This document shows positions 1 to 10,857 of a DNA stretch of 64,000 bases, one piece after another. The stretch spans positions 1 through 64,000 of the forward strand of contig NZ_CABFMQ020000068.1 of assembly GCF_901905185.1 (NCBI RefSeq), given 5' to 3'. The translations under genes were made by a program, and so were the position numbers. The notes beneath the pieces are model-generated. The model did no database searches. It saw only the letters and a program-made list of their open reading frames with translations, and was not told the origin of the DNA. Each line of letters opens with the position of its first letter. Within the stretch, counting starts at the first letter, position 1. This stretch comes from Methylocella tundrae (lineage in GTDB: Bacteria > Pseudomonadota > Alphaproteobacteria > Rhizobiales > Beijerinckiaceae).

Positions 1-399
1 GCCCCAGCCCAAGCCCAAGCCAGGTCCCCAGCCGCCGCCCCAGCCATAGCCCCAGTCGTCCCAGTAGGGGTCAATGTAGGGCCCGCCGACCACAACCGAA
101 GGGGCCACATAGACGGTCGCCGGCGGCGGAGCGGCGGCGACGAAGCCCCTCGTTCTGCCGAGGAGGCTTGCGGCGATGTAGCCGGTTTGCCCTTGCCAGG
201 AGACCCGGCACCAGCTGTTTCGGCAGCGAAGAATGTTCAGCGGGGCGTTCGGGGGGACCGTCGTTATCACCGCATAGCCCGTGCCCGGTCCAGAGCGCAG
301 ATTGGCGAGATCCAGACTGACGGCGGTCTGGGCTTTGGCCGAAGCGAGTGTTCCAGCGAGCGCCAATCCAGTCAGAAGCGATAGCGAAAGGATCTTCAT
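1..399 (-). CDS. Secreted SH3-domain protein, C-terminus beyond window (partial)
   Basis: The reading frame starts at the ATG complementary to 397-399 and runs off the left edge, so the C-terminus is missing. Residues 1-24 are a signal peptide (MKILSLSLLTGLALAGTLAS, then AKAQ). The next ~55 residues fit a bacterial SH3 (SH3_3) domain: LRSGPGTGYAVITTVPPNAP, then a NSWCRVSWQGQTGYIAASLL segment. The tail is rich in Pro, Gly, Trp and Tyr, ending in WDDWGYGWGGGWGPG-type low complexity. Such proteins are exported, and the SH3 fold often contacts the cell wall. The specific role is unknown. Confidence 0.8.
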   Translation of the reverse strand, partial: MKILSLSLLTGLALAGTLASAKAQTAVSLDLANLRSGPGTGYAVITTVPPNAPLNILRCRNSWCRVSWQGQTGYIAASLLGRTRGFVAAAPPPATVYVAPSVVVGGPYIDPYWDDWGYGWGGGWGPGLGLGWG

Positions 400-831
400 G
401 ATTGCTCTCATTCGGTTGGGAGAAGCTCGATATTCGCGCCGCTGGCGCTCCATTCAGCAACTGTGACGAAAGGCGCGCTCTCGGCCCGTAATTATGAATT
501 GTCATACTCGCGAACGGGTTAAGGCGCGGTAGCCGCCGCCCGCCTGCTGACGAGCGACGCCGCCTCGGCGATTAAGACTTGCAAGGCGCGCATTGGGCTA
601 TGATCTGGCGCAACAGGAAGCAAGCCGCGGGCGCGAGCCAAGCAACATCGCGTGAGCAATATTGCGTGAAGCCGACCAAGGGCGGACATTTTCCCCGCGA
701 CGGCGAAGATGCGTGAACTAAACTTTTGCAGCCGCGTTGTTGTTGGCGCGCTTCGGCGGCGAGCCAGCATTGGGGCGCCCCGACAGCGGCGAAGCGCCTA
801 TTCAGCACGCTCACAATCTTCCGGAGAACTC
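400..831. other. Intergenic region between the SH3-protein gene and ligD
   Basis: About 430 bases upstream of both the minus-strand SH3 gene and plus-strand ligD, so it should hold divergent promoters. Short open frames exist on both strands but none has recognisable protein features. I see no RNA gene, repeat or clear operator. Confidence 0.5.
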
Positions 832-3504
832 GTGGCGGAGAAGCAGCTGACGAAATACCGCGCAAAGCGTGACTTTGCCAAAACGGCCGAGCCGAGCGGA
901 GAGGTCAAAATTCCCGGCTCGGATCGCCGCCGGTTCGTCATCCAAAAACATGCCGCGACCCGGCTTCATTATGATTTGCGCCTTGAGATGGACGGCGTCT
1001 TCAAATCCTGGGCCGTGACGCGCGGACCATCTCTCGACCCCCATGACAAGCGCCTCGCGGTTGAGGTCGAGGACCACCCGCTCGATTACGGCGACTTTGA
1101 AGGCACGATACCCAAAGGCCAGTATGGCGGCGGCACGGTCCAGCTGTGGGACCGCGGCTATTGGGTTCCAGATGGTGACAAAAGCCCTGAAGACATGCTC
1201 GCCGATGGCGATCTGAAATTCTCGCTTTACGGCGAGCGTTTACGCGGGAGCTGGGTGCTTGTGCGCATGAAGCAGGACCGCACCGGCGGCAAGCGCGCCA
1301 ATTGGCTTTTGATCAAGCACCACGATGAACATGCGCGGGAAGGCGACGCCGACTCCATTCTCGCGGAAGATCGTTCCGTCGCCTCCGGCCGGCCGATGGC
1401 GGCGATCGCCGCGGGCAAGGGCGCCGGCCCGGAGCCATTCATGCTGAGCGGACGCGAGGCGGCCGACCCCGATGCTGTTTGGGATTCGAACCACGGTCTC
1501 GCCGCCGATGAAAGATCGGGCCTGTTGGCGGGGGCAAAAAAATCCGCCAGCAAGCCGGCGCGGAGCAACATCGAAACGATGCCGGATTTCATCCCCCCGG
1601 AGCTTTGCCAGCCGGTCGCGCGGCCGCCATCGGGTGAAGGGTGGGCGCATGAGATCAAGTTTGACGGATACCGGGTGCAATTGCGCGTGGAAGGCGGAAA
1701 GGTCACGCTGAAGACGCGCAAAGGCCTTGACTGGATCGGGAAGTTTCCGGCGATCGCGAGAGACGCGAAGTCTTTTCCGGATGTGATCATCGACGGCGAG
1801 ATCGTCGCGCTCGACGATCGCGGCGCGCCTGATTTCCCGGCGCTCCAGGCGGCTTTGTCGGAGCGGGAAACCGATAATCTGATTTTTTTCGCTTTTGACC
1901 TTCTGATCGAAGGCAAGAGGGACTGGCGTCCTGAGCCTTTGTCAAAGCGCAAAGATCGGCTGCGGCAATTGATTGACGGGCAGGGGCGGGGAAAAGACGC
2001 CCTCATTCGCTATGTCGAGCATTTTGCCACCGGCGGAGACGCGGTGTTGAAATCCGCCTGCCGCCTGGCGCTTGAAGGCATTGTTTCGAAGAAGCTCGAT
2101 GCGCGTTATCGGTCCGGGCGCTCCGGCGCATGGACAAAATCGAAATGCAGGGCAGGCCATGAGGTCGTCATCGGCGGATGGACGACGACCAATGGCAAGT
2201 TCCGCTCGCTCCTCGTCGGGGTCAATCACGGCGAGGCATTCGTCTATATCGGCCGAGTCGGCACGGGTTATAGCGAGGCGAAAGTGAAAACGCTGCTGCC
2301 CCGCCTCAAGGCGCTTGCGACGGCCAAGTCGCCCTTCACCGGCGCCGGCGCTCCGCGTAAGGACGCAACCATCCACTGGACGAAGCCCGAACTCGTCGCC
2401 GAGATCGAATTTGCCGGTTGGACCGGCGCCGGCATGGTTCGTCAGGCCGCCTTCAAGGGGCTGCGCGAAGATAAGCCAGCCGCCGAAGTTGAGGTCGAGA
2501 CGCCAGCGCGGGCCGCTGACGTGAGCGTTCCAGAACCCGTTGCGCCGATCAAAGCCGTGGGAAGGCGCTCCGCCGCGGCCAAGACGGACAAGCCAGTGGT
2601 GATGGGAGTCGTGATCTCAAATCCGGACAAAGCTCTCTGGCCGGACGCCGGCGACGGCAAAGCGGTCACCAAACTCGACCTTGCCCGCTATTATGAAGCG
2701 GTGGGGCCGTGGCTGATGAGCCATATCCGCGGACGTCCCTGCTCGATCGTTCGCGCGCCGGATGGCCTTGCCGGGGAACAGTTTTTCCAGCGCCACGCCA
2801 TGCCGGGCGCCTCCAACCTGCTCGATCTCGTCACCGTCTTTGGAGATCGAAAGCCCTATCTCCAAATCGACCGCGTCGAAGGTCTCGCCGCGATTGCGCA
2901 GATCGGGGGGCTCGAGCTTCATCCCTGGAACTGCGAGCCGTATCGCCCTGAAACCCCTGGGCGCCTCGTCTTTGATCTCGACCCCGGGCCGGAGGTGGCT
3001 TTTTCCGACGTCGTCGCGGCCGCTCGTGAAATGAAGGACAGGCTGAACGCCCTGGGCTTGGTCAGTTTCTGCAAAACGACAGGCGGGAAAGGGCTGCATG
3101 TCGTGACGCCGCTCGCCGCGCCTGAAGACAGCGAACCGACCTGGCCTCAGGCGAAAGAATTTGCGCGGGAGGTATGCCGGCGCATGGCGGGCGACAGTCC
3201 GCGGCGCTACGTCATCAACATGGCGAAAAAGCTTCGGACTGGCCGCATCTTTCTGGATTATCTGCGCAATGACCGGATGGCGACCGCGATCGCGCCATTG
3301 TCTCCGCGGGCGAGACCAGGGGCTACGGTTTCAATGCCGTTGAGCTGGACGCAGGTGAAGGCCGATCTCGATCCCAAGCGATTCACGATCCGCACGGCGG
3401 CAGGCCTCATCGCCAAAAGCAAAGCCTGGGCGGACTATTGCGAAGGAGAACGATCGATCGATGCGGCCATCAACAAGCTTGGCCGATCGAAGGTCGCGGC
3501 GTGA
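832..3504 (+). CDS. ligD: Multifunctional NHEJ DNA ligase D (phosphoesterase-ligase-polymerase)
   Basis: LigD repairs double-strand breaks with Ku by processing, filling and sealing ends. The order of domains is 3'-phosphoesterase (about 20-180; [30 protein letters not shown]), ATP-dependent ligase (about 240-530; nucleotidyl Lys276 in EIKFDGYR) and LigD-type primase/polymerase (about 580-880; metal-binding Asp715/Asp717 in [15 protein letters not shown]). The frame is open from 709, but family N-termini begin near [14 protein letters not shown], so I choose the GTG at 832, preceded by CCGGAGAA, giving 890 aa. The stop overlaps the next ligase by one base (TGATG), so the two are translationally coupled. 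All three domains look intact. Confidence 0.95.
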   Translation: MAEKQLTKYRAKRDFAKTAEPSGEVKIPGSDRRRFVIQKHAATRLHYDLRLEMDGVFKSWAVTRGPSLDPHDKRLAVEVEDHPLDYGDFEGTIPKGQYGGGTVQLWDRGYWVPDGDKSPEDMLADGDLKFSLYGERLRGSWVLVRMKQDRTGGKRANWLLIKHHDEHAREGDADSILAEDRSVASGRPMAAIAAGKGAGPEPFMLSGREAADPDAVWDSNHGLAADERSGLLAGAKKSASKPARSNIETMPDFIPPELCQPVARPPSGEGWAHEIKFDGYRVQLRVEGGKVTLKTRKGLDWIGKFPAIARDAKSFPDVIIDGEIVALDDRGAPDFPALQAALSERETDNLIFFAFDLLIEGKRDWRPEPLSKRKDRLRQLIDGQGRGKDALIRYVEHFATGGDAVLKSACRLALEGIVSKKLDARYRSGRSGAWTKSKCRAGHEVVIGGWTTTNGKFRSLLVGVNHGEAFVYIGRVGTGYSEAKVKTLLPRLKALATAKSPFTGAGAPRKDATIHWTKPELVAEIEFAGWTGAGMVRQAAFKGLREDKPAAEVEVETPARAADVSVPEPVAPIKAVGRRSAAAKTDKPVVMGVVISNPDKALWPDAGDGKAVTKLDLARYYEAVGPWLMSHIRGRPCSIVRAPDGLAGEQFFQRHAMPGASNLLDLVTVFGDRKPYLQIDRVEGLAAIAQIGGLELHPWNCEPYRPETPGRLVFDLDPGPEVAFSDVVAAAREMKDRLNALGLVSFCKTTGGKGLHVVTPLAAPEDSEPTWPQAKEFAREVCRRMAGDSPRRYVINMAKKLRTGRIFLDYLRNDRMATAIAPLSPRARPGATVSMPLSWTQVKADLDPKRFTIRTAAGLIAKSKAWADYCEGERSIDAAINKLGRSKVAA

Positions 3505-4586
3505 TGCCCCCCGGCGGCGTCAAAACGTCTCGCGCCGAGAGCGCCGCCGCGCTTAAAGCGGAGCCGGATGCGCCGTTCCCAATTCCCCCGACGACGCCCC
3601 CGATGGAGGCGTTGAGCGCGCAGGCGCTGCCGAAAGCCGATGGCGTCTGGCAATATGAGCCGAAGTGGGATGGATTCCGGTGCCTTGCTTTCAAGCAAGG
3701 AGGGAATGTCGAACTGCGGGCGAAGTCGGGGAAATCGCTTCTGCGCTATTTTCCCGAGGTCGTCGCCTTTCTTGCCGATCTGCCGGTCCCCCGCTTTGTC
3801 GTTGATGGCGAATTGGTCATTGAGGTCGACGGGCGTTTGTCGTTCGAGGCTCTGCAAATGCGGCTGCATCCAGCCGAAAGCCGCATTCGCAAGCTCGCGG
3901 CGGCGACGCCCGCGCGACTGACGCTGTTCGATATGCTCGTCGCGCCGGATGGAGCGATCCTGTTGAACGAGCCGCTCAGCCGGCGGCGCGCGGTCCTCGA
4001 GACTTTCATCGCATCTGTCGGCGTTTCGAAAACGCTGACCCTTTCGCCGCGCACGCTGGATGGCGCCGTAGCGGAAGGCTGGCTGAAGGCGGCGGGCCGC
4101 GGCGAAACCGATGGGGTGGTCGCCAAGCGTCTCGACGGCCTTTATGAGCCCGGACAACGGGCGATGATCAAGGTCAAGCATTTGCGCACAGCCGATTGCG
4201 TGGTCGGCGGCTTTCGTTACGAGAGCGGCGGCCACGAAGTCGGCTCATTGCTGCTTGGCCTATATGACGCTGAGGGGAAGCTCAACCATATCGGCTATAC
4301 CTCGACCATCTCTGACGTCGAGCGCCCGGCCTTGACGCGCCAGCTCGAAGCGCTCCGCCAGGCGCCAGGCTTCACGGGGCAGGCGCCGGGAGGACCGAGC
4401 CGGTGGAGTACGGAGCGCAGCGGCGAGTGGACGCCGGTGAGGCCCGTGATGGTCGCCGAGGTTCGCTTCGATCACGTGACTGACGGCCGCTTCCGGCATG
4501 GGACGAAGCTGATCCGCTGGCGTCCCGACAAGGCGCCGCGGCAATGTACGCTCGAACAGATCGCTCCGGCGCAAGGCGCTGCTTGA
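3504..4586 (+). CDS. ligC: ATP-dependent DNA ligase, LigC type
   Basis: A stand-alone ATP-dependent ligase of 360 aa. The nucleotidyl lysine is Lys54 in YEPKWDGFR; later ligase motifs include VDGELV, FDML and DGVVAKRLD followed by MIKVKHLRTADCVVGGF, then a C-terminal OB-fold. The ATG at 3504 overlaps the ligD stop (TGATG), which fixes the start; an upstream in-frame ATG at 3438 lies inside ligD and is rejected. It belongs to the same operon as ligD and the downstream ku. LigC-type enzymes are known as back-up end-joining or repair ligases; the exact role here is inferred from context. Confidence 0.9.
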   Translation: MPPGGVKTSRAESAAALKAEPDAPFPIPPTTPPMEALSAQALPKADGVWQYEPKWDGFRCLAFKQGGNVELRAKSGKSLLRYFPEVVAFLADLPVPRFVVDGELVIEVDGRLSFEALQMRLHPAESRIRKLAAATPARLTLFDMLVAPDGAILLNEPLSRRRAVLETFIASVGVSKTLTLSPRTLDGAVAEGWLKAAGRGETDGVVAKRLDGLYEPGQRAMIKVKHLRTADCVVGGFRYESGGHEVGSLLLGLYDAEGKLNHIGYTSTISDVERPALTRQLEALRQAPGFTGQAPGGPSRWSTERSGEWTPVRPVMVAEVRFDHVTDGRFRHGTKLIRWRPDKAPRQCTLEQIAPAQGAA

Positions 4587-4627
4587 GAGCCTTGGCAAAG
4601 GCCGCCGTCAGCATGGAGGAAAAGCCA

Positions 4628-5458
4628 ATGGCGCCGCGTTCATTCTGGAAAGGCTATCTGAAGCTTTCGCTCGTGACCTGCCCCGTCGCAATGGCGCCGG
4701 CGCAATCGGAGAAAGAAAAAATCCGCTTTCATACGCTGAACAGGAAGACGGGCCATCGGATTCAAAGCCGCTACATCGACGCCGTCACGCGCAAAGCCGT
4801 CGATGACGACGATGAGGTCAAGGGCTATCCGCGCGGCGACAATGATTATGTCATGCTGGAGGATGAGGAGCTCGAAGCCGTGGCGCTTGAGAGCACGCGG
4901 ACCATCGACATCCAAGTGTTCACGCCCAAAGAGTCGATCGACTGGATCTGGTACGATACGCCGCATTTTCTGACGCCGGACGATGAGGTCGGGGAAGAAG
5001 CCTATGCCGTCATCAGGGAGGCGATGAAGGCGACCGGCATGGTCGGGATCTCCCGCCTCGTTCTCTATCGGCGGGAACGCGCCGTCATGCTCGAGCCGCG
5101 CGATAAGGGCATCATCTTGTGGACGTTGAGGTATGGCGACGAGGTTCGCGACGAAAAGCTCTACTTCGACGCCATCGAGGATCTAAAGCTCGACCCGAAG
5201 CTGATGGCCCTCGTTAACAGGCTCATCGAAGAAAAAACAAAGCCCTGGTCGCCTGAAATGGCGACGGATCCGGTTCAAAGCCAGCTGCTGGGGATCATCG
5301 AAGCCAAGACAAAGGGCAAGCCTCCGCGCGGGGCCAAAGCCGATCAGGAAAAGCCGAGCAATGTCGTCAACATCATGGACGCTTTGCGACAAAGCCTCGG
5401 ATCAAGCCCCAAGACTTCCAACTCCAAGACTTCCAACCCCAGGCCGTCCAAGCGATAA
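4628..5458 (+). CDS. ku: Ku protein (first copy)
   Basis: Bacterial Ku, a homodimeric ring that binds DNA ends and recruits LigD. The 276-aa protein has the Ku core: N-terminal FWKGYLKLSLVTCPVAM, IRFHTLNRKTGHRI, then VKGYPRGDNDYVMLEDEEL. The tail has a Lys-rich linker and a KTSNSKTSN repeat, typical of the extended DNA-binding C-terminus. ATG 4628 is preceded by GGAGGA at 7 bases; ATG 4613 is possible but poorly placed. It lies 41 bases after the LigC gene in the same direction, and its end is 4 bases from the end of a second, convergent ku gene. Confidence 0.95.
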   Translation: MAPRSFWKGYLKLSLVTCPVAMAPAQSEKEKIRFHTLNRKTGHRIQSRYIDAVTRKAVDDDDEVKGYPRGDNDYVMLEDEELEAVALESTRTIDIQVFTPKESIDWIWYDTPHFLTPDDEVGEEAYAVIREAMKATGMVGISRLVLYRRERAVMLEPRDKGIILWTLRYGDEVRDEKLYFDAIEDLKLDPKLMALVNRLIEEKTKPWSPEMATDPVQSQLLGIIEAKTKGKPPRGAKADQEKPSNVVNIMDALRQSLGSSPKTSNSKTSNPRPSKR

Positions 5459-5462
5459 ACCG

Positions 5463-6335
5463 TCAGCCTGCCTTTTTGCGCGGCGCTGGCGTTGCGGCCG
5501 CCTTGGAGGCGCCCCCTTTGCGAGCCCTTGACGGTTTCGCCGCCGGTTTAGCGGAGCGGGACGAAGCTTTCGCGCTTTCCCTTAACGCGGCCATGAGATC
5601 GACGACCTTGCTCGGCGCGATCCTTTCGGGCGCCTTGATCTCGCGGCCTTCGAGCTTGGCTTTGACAAGCTCGGCGACGGCGGCCTCATAACGGTCGTCG
5701 AAAGTCTTGGGATCGAATTTGCCCTTCTTCGTCCGGATGATGTGCTTTGCGAGATCGAGCATTTCGCCTTCGATTTTCATCTCCGGTATGTCGCTGAACG
5801 CTTCCTCGGCGGACCGCACCTCGTAATCGAAATTGAGCGTCGTGGCGATCAGGCCGTTCCCATGAGCGCGAATGAGAACGGACCGCAGTCTGCGAAACAG
5901 GACGGCTCTCGCTAACGCCGCGACCTTTTTCGATCGCATGGATTCGCGCAACAGCGTGAAAGCTTCCTGCGCGACCGGATTGCTGGGGGCGAGATAATAG
6001 GGCCGGTCGAAGTAAGTGTCGTCGATGTCGTCGCATTTGATGAAAGCCTGAACGTCGAGAACCTTATCGCTCTCTGGAATTACGGCGGCGATCTCCTCAG
6101 GCTCGAGCACGACATAATCGCCCTGTCCCGTTTCATATCCTTTGACCTGATCGGCCGGCTCCACCGGCTCGCCCGTTTCGCTGTCGACAAACTGCCGTTG
6201 CACGCGATGCCCGGTCTGCCTGTTCAAGGTATGGAAGGCGATCCGCTCCGATGTCGACGCCGCTGTGAAGAGCGAAACGGGGCAGCTCAATTCGGCGACC
6301 TTCAGAACGCCTTTCCAATTCGCTCGCGGCGCCAT
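5463..6335 (-). CDS. ku: Ku protein (second copy)
   Basis: A second Ku homologue (290 aa) on the opposite strand, converging on the first copy. Core features match: WKGVLKVAELSCPVSLF, IAFHTLNRQTGHRV, VKGYETGQGDYVVLEPEE. The C-terminal ~35 residues are Lys/Ala/Arg-rich (KASSRSAKPAAKPSRARKGG), typical of a DNA-binding tail. I start at the ATG at 6335, preceded by GGAAGGAGA; an open frame upstream to 6428 lacks Ku homology. The sequence is clearly diverged from the other copy, so it is not a recent duplication. Multiple ku genes are known in Hyphomicrobiales, where copies can be expressed under different conditions. Confidence 0.93.
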   Translation of the reverse strand: MAPRANWKGVLKVAELSCPVSLFTAASTSERIAFHTLNRQTGHRVQRQFVDSETGEPVEPADQVKGYETGQGDYVVLEPEEIAAVIPESDKVLDVQAFIKCDDIDDTYFDRPYYLAPSNPVAQEAFTLLRESMRSKKVAALARAVLFRRLRSVLIRAHGNGLIATTLNFDYEVRSAEEAFSDIPEMKIEGEMLDLAKHIIRTKKGKFDPKTFDDRYEAAVAELVKAKLEGREIKAPERIAPSKVVDLMAALRESAKASSRSAKPAAKPSRARKGGASKAAATPAPRKKAG

Positions 6336-6452
6336 GCCTGTTTCTCCTTCCTGTTCGGAACGTCTCTCAGCATAAGCCGTTCCGCGTCGGCTGTCCTTGC
6401 TACACTCCGGCTTTGATGCATCACTCACCGCGCGCGCTCACGAGGCATAAGC

Positions 6453-7556
6453 TTGAGCAGAATCGCAAATCTCGAACCTGACCAAAGGAAGCCGTCCCTG
6501 GCCTGGTGGGCGCTGATCCTTGGGCTGGGGCTTGTTTCCATGCTGCTTTCAATGAGATCTCGCCTGTCGCCTCATGCGCCGGACGCCGCCCGCGAGACCC
6601 GCCTTCGGCCGAAAGCTGAAAGCTTTGCTTTAACCGGGCCGGGTCGGCATGCGCGCGAGGCGCTGGCGGGGCAGGCCGCCGATAGCCCCGCCGAAATACC
6701 GGCGCAAGGATGGAAACATATCCTGGGGCGGACTTGGCAGGGTCTCGGCGAAGACCGCATCCTGTTGGTCGCCGCCGGAATCACGTTTTACGCCCTGCTT
6801 TCTCTATTCCCAGCGCTGGCGGCGCTCGTATCGCTTTATGGACTTTTTGCAGATCCCGCCAACATTGGCGGCCGCCTCGACAGCCTCGCAAGCTTTCTGC
6901 CAAGCGGAGCGCTCGATCTCATCGGGAGCGAAATCGGTCGCATTGCAGGCGAGGCCCATCACAGTTTGGGCGCGGCGTTTTTCATCAGCCTCGCTGTTTC
7001 GCTGTGGACCGCAAACTCCGGCATGAAAGGCCTGATCGAAGGCATGAACGTCGTCTATGAAGAAAAGGAGAAGCGCGGCTTCATCGGGCTTAATCTTCTC
7101 TCGCTGGCCTTCACCCTCGCGGCGATCGCATTCATTCTTCTGGCGCTCGCGGCTATGGTGGTCGCGCCCCTCCTCCTCGGCGACATTGGGCTCGGCGGAA
7201 GCGGCGACGCGCTCCTGTCGCTTCTGCGCTGGCCGCTCCTGCTTCTCGTCGCCCTCTTCGCATTGGCCGTGCTTTACCGCTTCGGGCCGAGCCGCCGCGC
7301 TCCGCGATGGAGATGGGTCACATGGGGAAGCGCGCTCGCGGCTTTCCTTTGGCTTGGCGGATCGGTCCTGTTCTCGTGGTACGTCGCCAATTTCGGCAAG
7401 TATAACGCGACATACGGATCGCTCGGCGCGGCCGTCGGTTTGATGACCTGGCTTTGGCTGTCCGTCATCGTCGTTTTGCTCGGCGGGGAGCTGAACTCCA
7501 AGATCGAGCGTCAGAGCGGCCGGGACGCGAGCGCAACCGCGTCGGGAGACAAATAG
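6453..7556 (+). CDS. YihY/BrkB family inner-membrane protein
   Basis: A 367-aa multi-pass membrane protein of the YihY/virulence factor BrkB family. An N-terminal hydrophobic stretch (about 18-33) precedes a polar linker. The core begins near residue 95 (LLVAAGITFYALLSLFPALA, a hallmark of the family) and includes SLWTANSGMKGLIEGMNVVYEE, then three long hydrophobic segments and FSWYVANFGKYNATYGSLGA near the end. The start is a TTG at 6453. It is divergent from ku, with little space for promoters. The molecular function of the family is not settled, and despite older annotation it is not an RNase BN. Confidence 0.88.
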   Translation: MSRIANLEPDQRKPSLAWWALILGLGLVSMLLSMRSRLSPHAPDAARETRLRPKAESFALTGPGRHAREALAGQAADSPAEIPAQGWKHILGRTWQGLGEDRILLVAAGITFYALLSLFPALAALVSLYGLFADPANIGGRLDSLASFLPSGALDLIGSEIGRIAGEAHHSLGAAFFISLAVSLWTANSGMKGLIEGMNVVYEEKEKRGFIGLNLLSLAFTLAAIAFILLALAAMVVAPLLLGDIGLGGSGDALLSLLRWPLLLLVALFALAVLYRFGPSRRAPRWRWVTWGSALAAFLWLGGSVLFSWYVANFGKYNATYGSLGAAVGLMTWLWLSVIVVLLGGELNSKIERQSGRDASATASGDK

Positions 7557-7607
7557 CGCGGGCGCGCATCCTCGACTAATAAAAGCTTGAAAGAAGGAGA
7601 AATGAAC

Positions 7608-8587
<980 letters not shown>

Positions 8588-8588
<1 letters not shown>

Positions 8589-8831
8589 AGCTGTCAGCAG
8601 GGACCTGCCATGGCGTTCGAGACAGCGACGCAGGCGCTTGATCGAGTCAGCTTCCGGATGCTGTCGCGCAGGCATCCCATGACATCGTCGAGCGGCGTCA
8701 GCGCCGTGCTCCGGCGCTCGCGCGGCCCCATCGGCGCATCCGCCGTCCCGGAGCGCGAACGCCATTTCGCCACTGTCGTTCGACTCAGCCCGTAATGTCC
8801 GGCGAGCACGCCCGTCTTCTGATCGCATCAC
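8588..8831 (-). pseudogene. IS481-family transposase remnant
   Basis: Read on the minus strand, one frame gives KTGVLAGHYGLSRTTVAKWR then TADAPMGPRERRSTALTP and LDDVMGCLRDSIRKLTRS. These match the N-terminal helix-turn-helix half of IS481 transposases. Between LTP and LDDVMG about 15 residues of the usual sequence are missing. After KLTRS the match moves to another frame (RRCLERHGRS), so there is at least one frameshift. The DDE catalytic domain is absent. It is a dead fragment between the aldo/keto reductase and the MOSC-fusion gene. Confidence 0.8.
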
Positions 8832-8840
8832 AGCAAAATT

Positions 8841-10607
8841 TCAAAGGTCGATAACAATGTCGCCTTGGGGCTGGCAGCAGCAGATCAGCGCGTTGTCGCC
8901 AGCCGGCGAGTCAATTGGGTCGGGCCGATATGTGACGGCCCCCGCCACAAGCCCGGTCTCACAAGTGTGACAAACCCCCGTCCTGCACGACCATCGCACA
9001 GGCACGTCGCACGCTTCGGCGAGCTCGAGCAGGCTCTGGTAGCCCGACTCCCAACGAACTTCAATGCCGCTCCGGGCAAACGAGACGCGTGGTCCATTGC
9101 CGGGAGCCCCGGGCGGCAGATGAGGCTGCGGGCGCGGCGCCGCGGCGATGCCTGGAGTTACGGACGGACCTGAGCCGAAAATCTCGGTGTGGATGTTGCC
9201 GGCGGCAACCCCCCAGCCGGCGAGGCCGGCGGTCATATCACGCATGAAGGTGGGCGGCCCGCAGATGTAAAACTCAGCATCGCGCGGCGCCGCGGTCTCT
9301 CGGAGCCCATCCATATCCAAGTGTCCGCAAGCGTCGAAATCGACCCCCAACTGATCTTCGGCGGCAGGCGAACTGTAGCGAATGTGCCGGCGACTGTGGG
9401 CCAAAGCTTCGAGGAGGGCGTCCGTCTCAACGGCAAAGGGGTGCTCACGACGTTCGCGAGTCCCGTACAGCCACCAGATTTCCTTCGTTGACGCATCTGC
9501 CGCCAAAGCGTGCAGCATTGCCAGCACTGGGGTGACGCCGATGCCGGCGCTTAGGAAGACGACAGGTCCGTCGCCCGGGCGAAGCGTGAAGCTTCCCCGG
9601 GGCGCGCTCACGTCAAGCACGTCGCCGACCTGCAGCTCATCCTGGATGTATGCGGTGGCCCCTCCATGGGGTTCACGCTTTACGCTTACGCGATAGCGCT
9701 CGGTGCTGGGTTCGCCCGACAGCGAGTAGCTGCGCAAGAGCGCGGGCGCATCGGGCGCAGCCTTCAGCCGCAGAACGATAAACTGGCCCGGCAAGGCTCT
9801 GGTCAGGGAGGATCCGTCAACAGGCTCGAGCGTCAGCGAGATTACGCTGCTGCTTTCGCGAAACTTTCGTGAAACCCGAAGCGGGCGGAAGCCCAGCCAC
9901 GCCGGAGCAGGTCCTGACGACGGAGCAAGCCCCGCGTTTCCTGTCGTCGCGCCGCGGCTTTGGTCCTGCTGGAGCAGGGCCTGGAAAGAGGCGCGCCAGC
10001 CGGCGCTCAGCGCGGGGATGCGAAGCGCGCGCTCCAACTGGCCGCGACTGTGACCGGGCATGTACAGCAGAGCGTTGATCTCGAAGACGGTCATGCGTTC
10101 GGGGCCCTCGGCGACCTGCACGATCTCGTCGCCGGCCGCCACCTCGCCTTCCTGCAGAACACGAAGGTAGAACCCCGGTCTGCCTTGCGCCACCAGCAGT
10201 GCGGCCATCTGTGGCTCACTCATCCGCATGCCCACCCGGTAACAGGTGACGCGGGGCTGCGTCACCTCCAGCAACGCGCTGCCGATCCGATATTGATCGC
10301 CGATGCAAACCTCGTGGTCGGACAGGCCGTCAACGGTAAAATTCTCGCCGAACTGCCCGTGGGTGAAATCGTCTCGACCGAGCTGGCGTCGCCAGTAGTG
10401 ATAGGAGTCGATCTGATAGACGAAGACGGCTCGGTGCTCGCCTCCGTGTCCGGCGAGGTCTCCCTGCCCGTCGCCGTCGATGTTGAGACGACGCGCCATG
10501 CGTCGCCCTTGAACGGGCCTCTTCCAAATGGCGGTGTGAACAGTCCTTCCGCGCCAGTCGATATCGCGCGGCAGACCGACGTTCACTGATAGCAAACGCG
10601 CCGTCAC
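8841..10607 (-). CDS. MOSC + ferredoxin-reductase + 2Fe-2S fusion protein
   Basis: A 588-aa three-part redox protein. Residues about 1-215 form a YiiM-like MOSC domain (GDLAGHGGEHRAVFVYQIDS, QFGENFTVDG) with the molybdenum-cofactor Cys in TQPRVTCYRVG. Residues about 245-470 form an FAD/NAD(P)-binding ferredoxin-reductase module (RSYSLSGEP, FLSAGIGVTPVLAML, FYICGPPTFM). Residues about 500-588 form a plant-type 2Fe-2S ferredoxin domain (CRTGVCHTCETG ... ALICCC). MOSC proteins of this kind reduce N-hydroxylated compounds using Mo cofactor; here the electron-transfer chain appears fused in cis (inference). I choose the GTG at 10607, five bases after GGAGG; the longer frame to 10721 includes transposase debris. 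Confidence 0.88.
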   Translation of the reverse strand: MTARLLSVNVGLPRDIDWRGRTVHTAIWKRPVQGRRMARRLNIDGDGQGDLAGHGGEHRAVFVYQIDSYHYWRRQLGRDDFTHGQFGENFTVDGLSDHEVCIGDQYRIGSALLEVTQPRVTCYRVGMRMSEPQMAALLVAQGRPGFYLRVLQEGEVAAGDEIVQVAEGPERMTVFEINALLYMPGHSRGQLERALRIPALSAGWRASFQALLQQDQSRGATTGNAGLAPSSGPAPAWLGFRPLRVSRKFRESSSVISLTLEPVDGSSLTRALPGQFIVLRLKAAPDAPALLRSYSLSGEPSTERYRVSVKREPHGGATAYIQDELQVGDVLDVSAPRGSFTLRPGDGPVVFLSAGIGVTPVLAMLHALAADASTKEIWWLYGTRERREHPFAVETDALLEALAHSRRHIRYSSPAAEDQLGVDFDACGHLDMDGLRETAAPRDAEFYICGPPTFMRDMTAGLAGWGVAAGNIHTEIFGSGPSVTPGIAAAPRPQPHLPPGAPGNGPRVSFARSGIEVRWESGYQSLLELAEACDVPVRWSCRTGVCHTCETGLVAGAVTYRPDPIDSPAGDNALICCCQPQGDIVIDL

Positions 10608-10633
10608 TTCCACCTCCCTCGCCGACAAGAGGA

Positions 10634-10740
10634 ATGCCCATCGCCAGGCATTTGCGCCCGATCTCTCCAAGCGGCTGCTGCGGGTTCTCGGTTCGATTGT
10701 TGGCGCGTAATCCTTGTTCATGCAAGCGTGCGAGGCCTGT
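10634..10740 (-). pseudogene. IS6-family transposase C-terminal scrap
   Basis: The minus-strand frame reads LHEQGLRANNRTENPQQP followed by GEIGRKCLA, which resembles the end of the DDE domain of IS6/IS26-like transposases (NNRAENSHQP...RRERKMQRF). The final catalytic Glu context (NNRxEN) is recognisable, but nothing else of the gene remains. The scrap sits directly upstream of the MOSC-fusion start. Identification is by memory of the motif only. Confidence 0.5.
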
Positions 10741-10857
10741 TGCCGGTTTCGTCGACACCGAGAAAAGGTGTTTCATAAGGCCGGAAGTAGGGCATGGCGA
10801 GGCGGATCGCCCTGGCGGTGCGGTCGTGGTAGAGCAGTCGACCAGTGAATTGCGAGC

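Noticed and set aside
71..505. 144-codon minus-strand frame over the SH3 gene
   Set aside because: It lies in another frame of the real gene, lacks a signal peptide and is full of Arg/Pro-rich shadow sequence.
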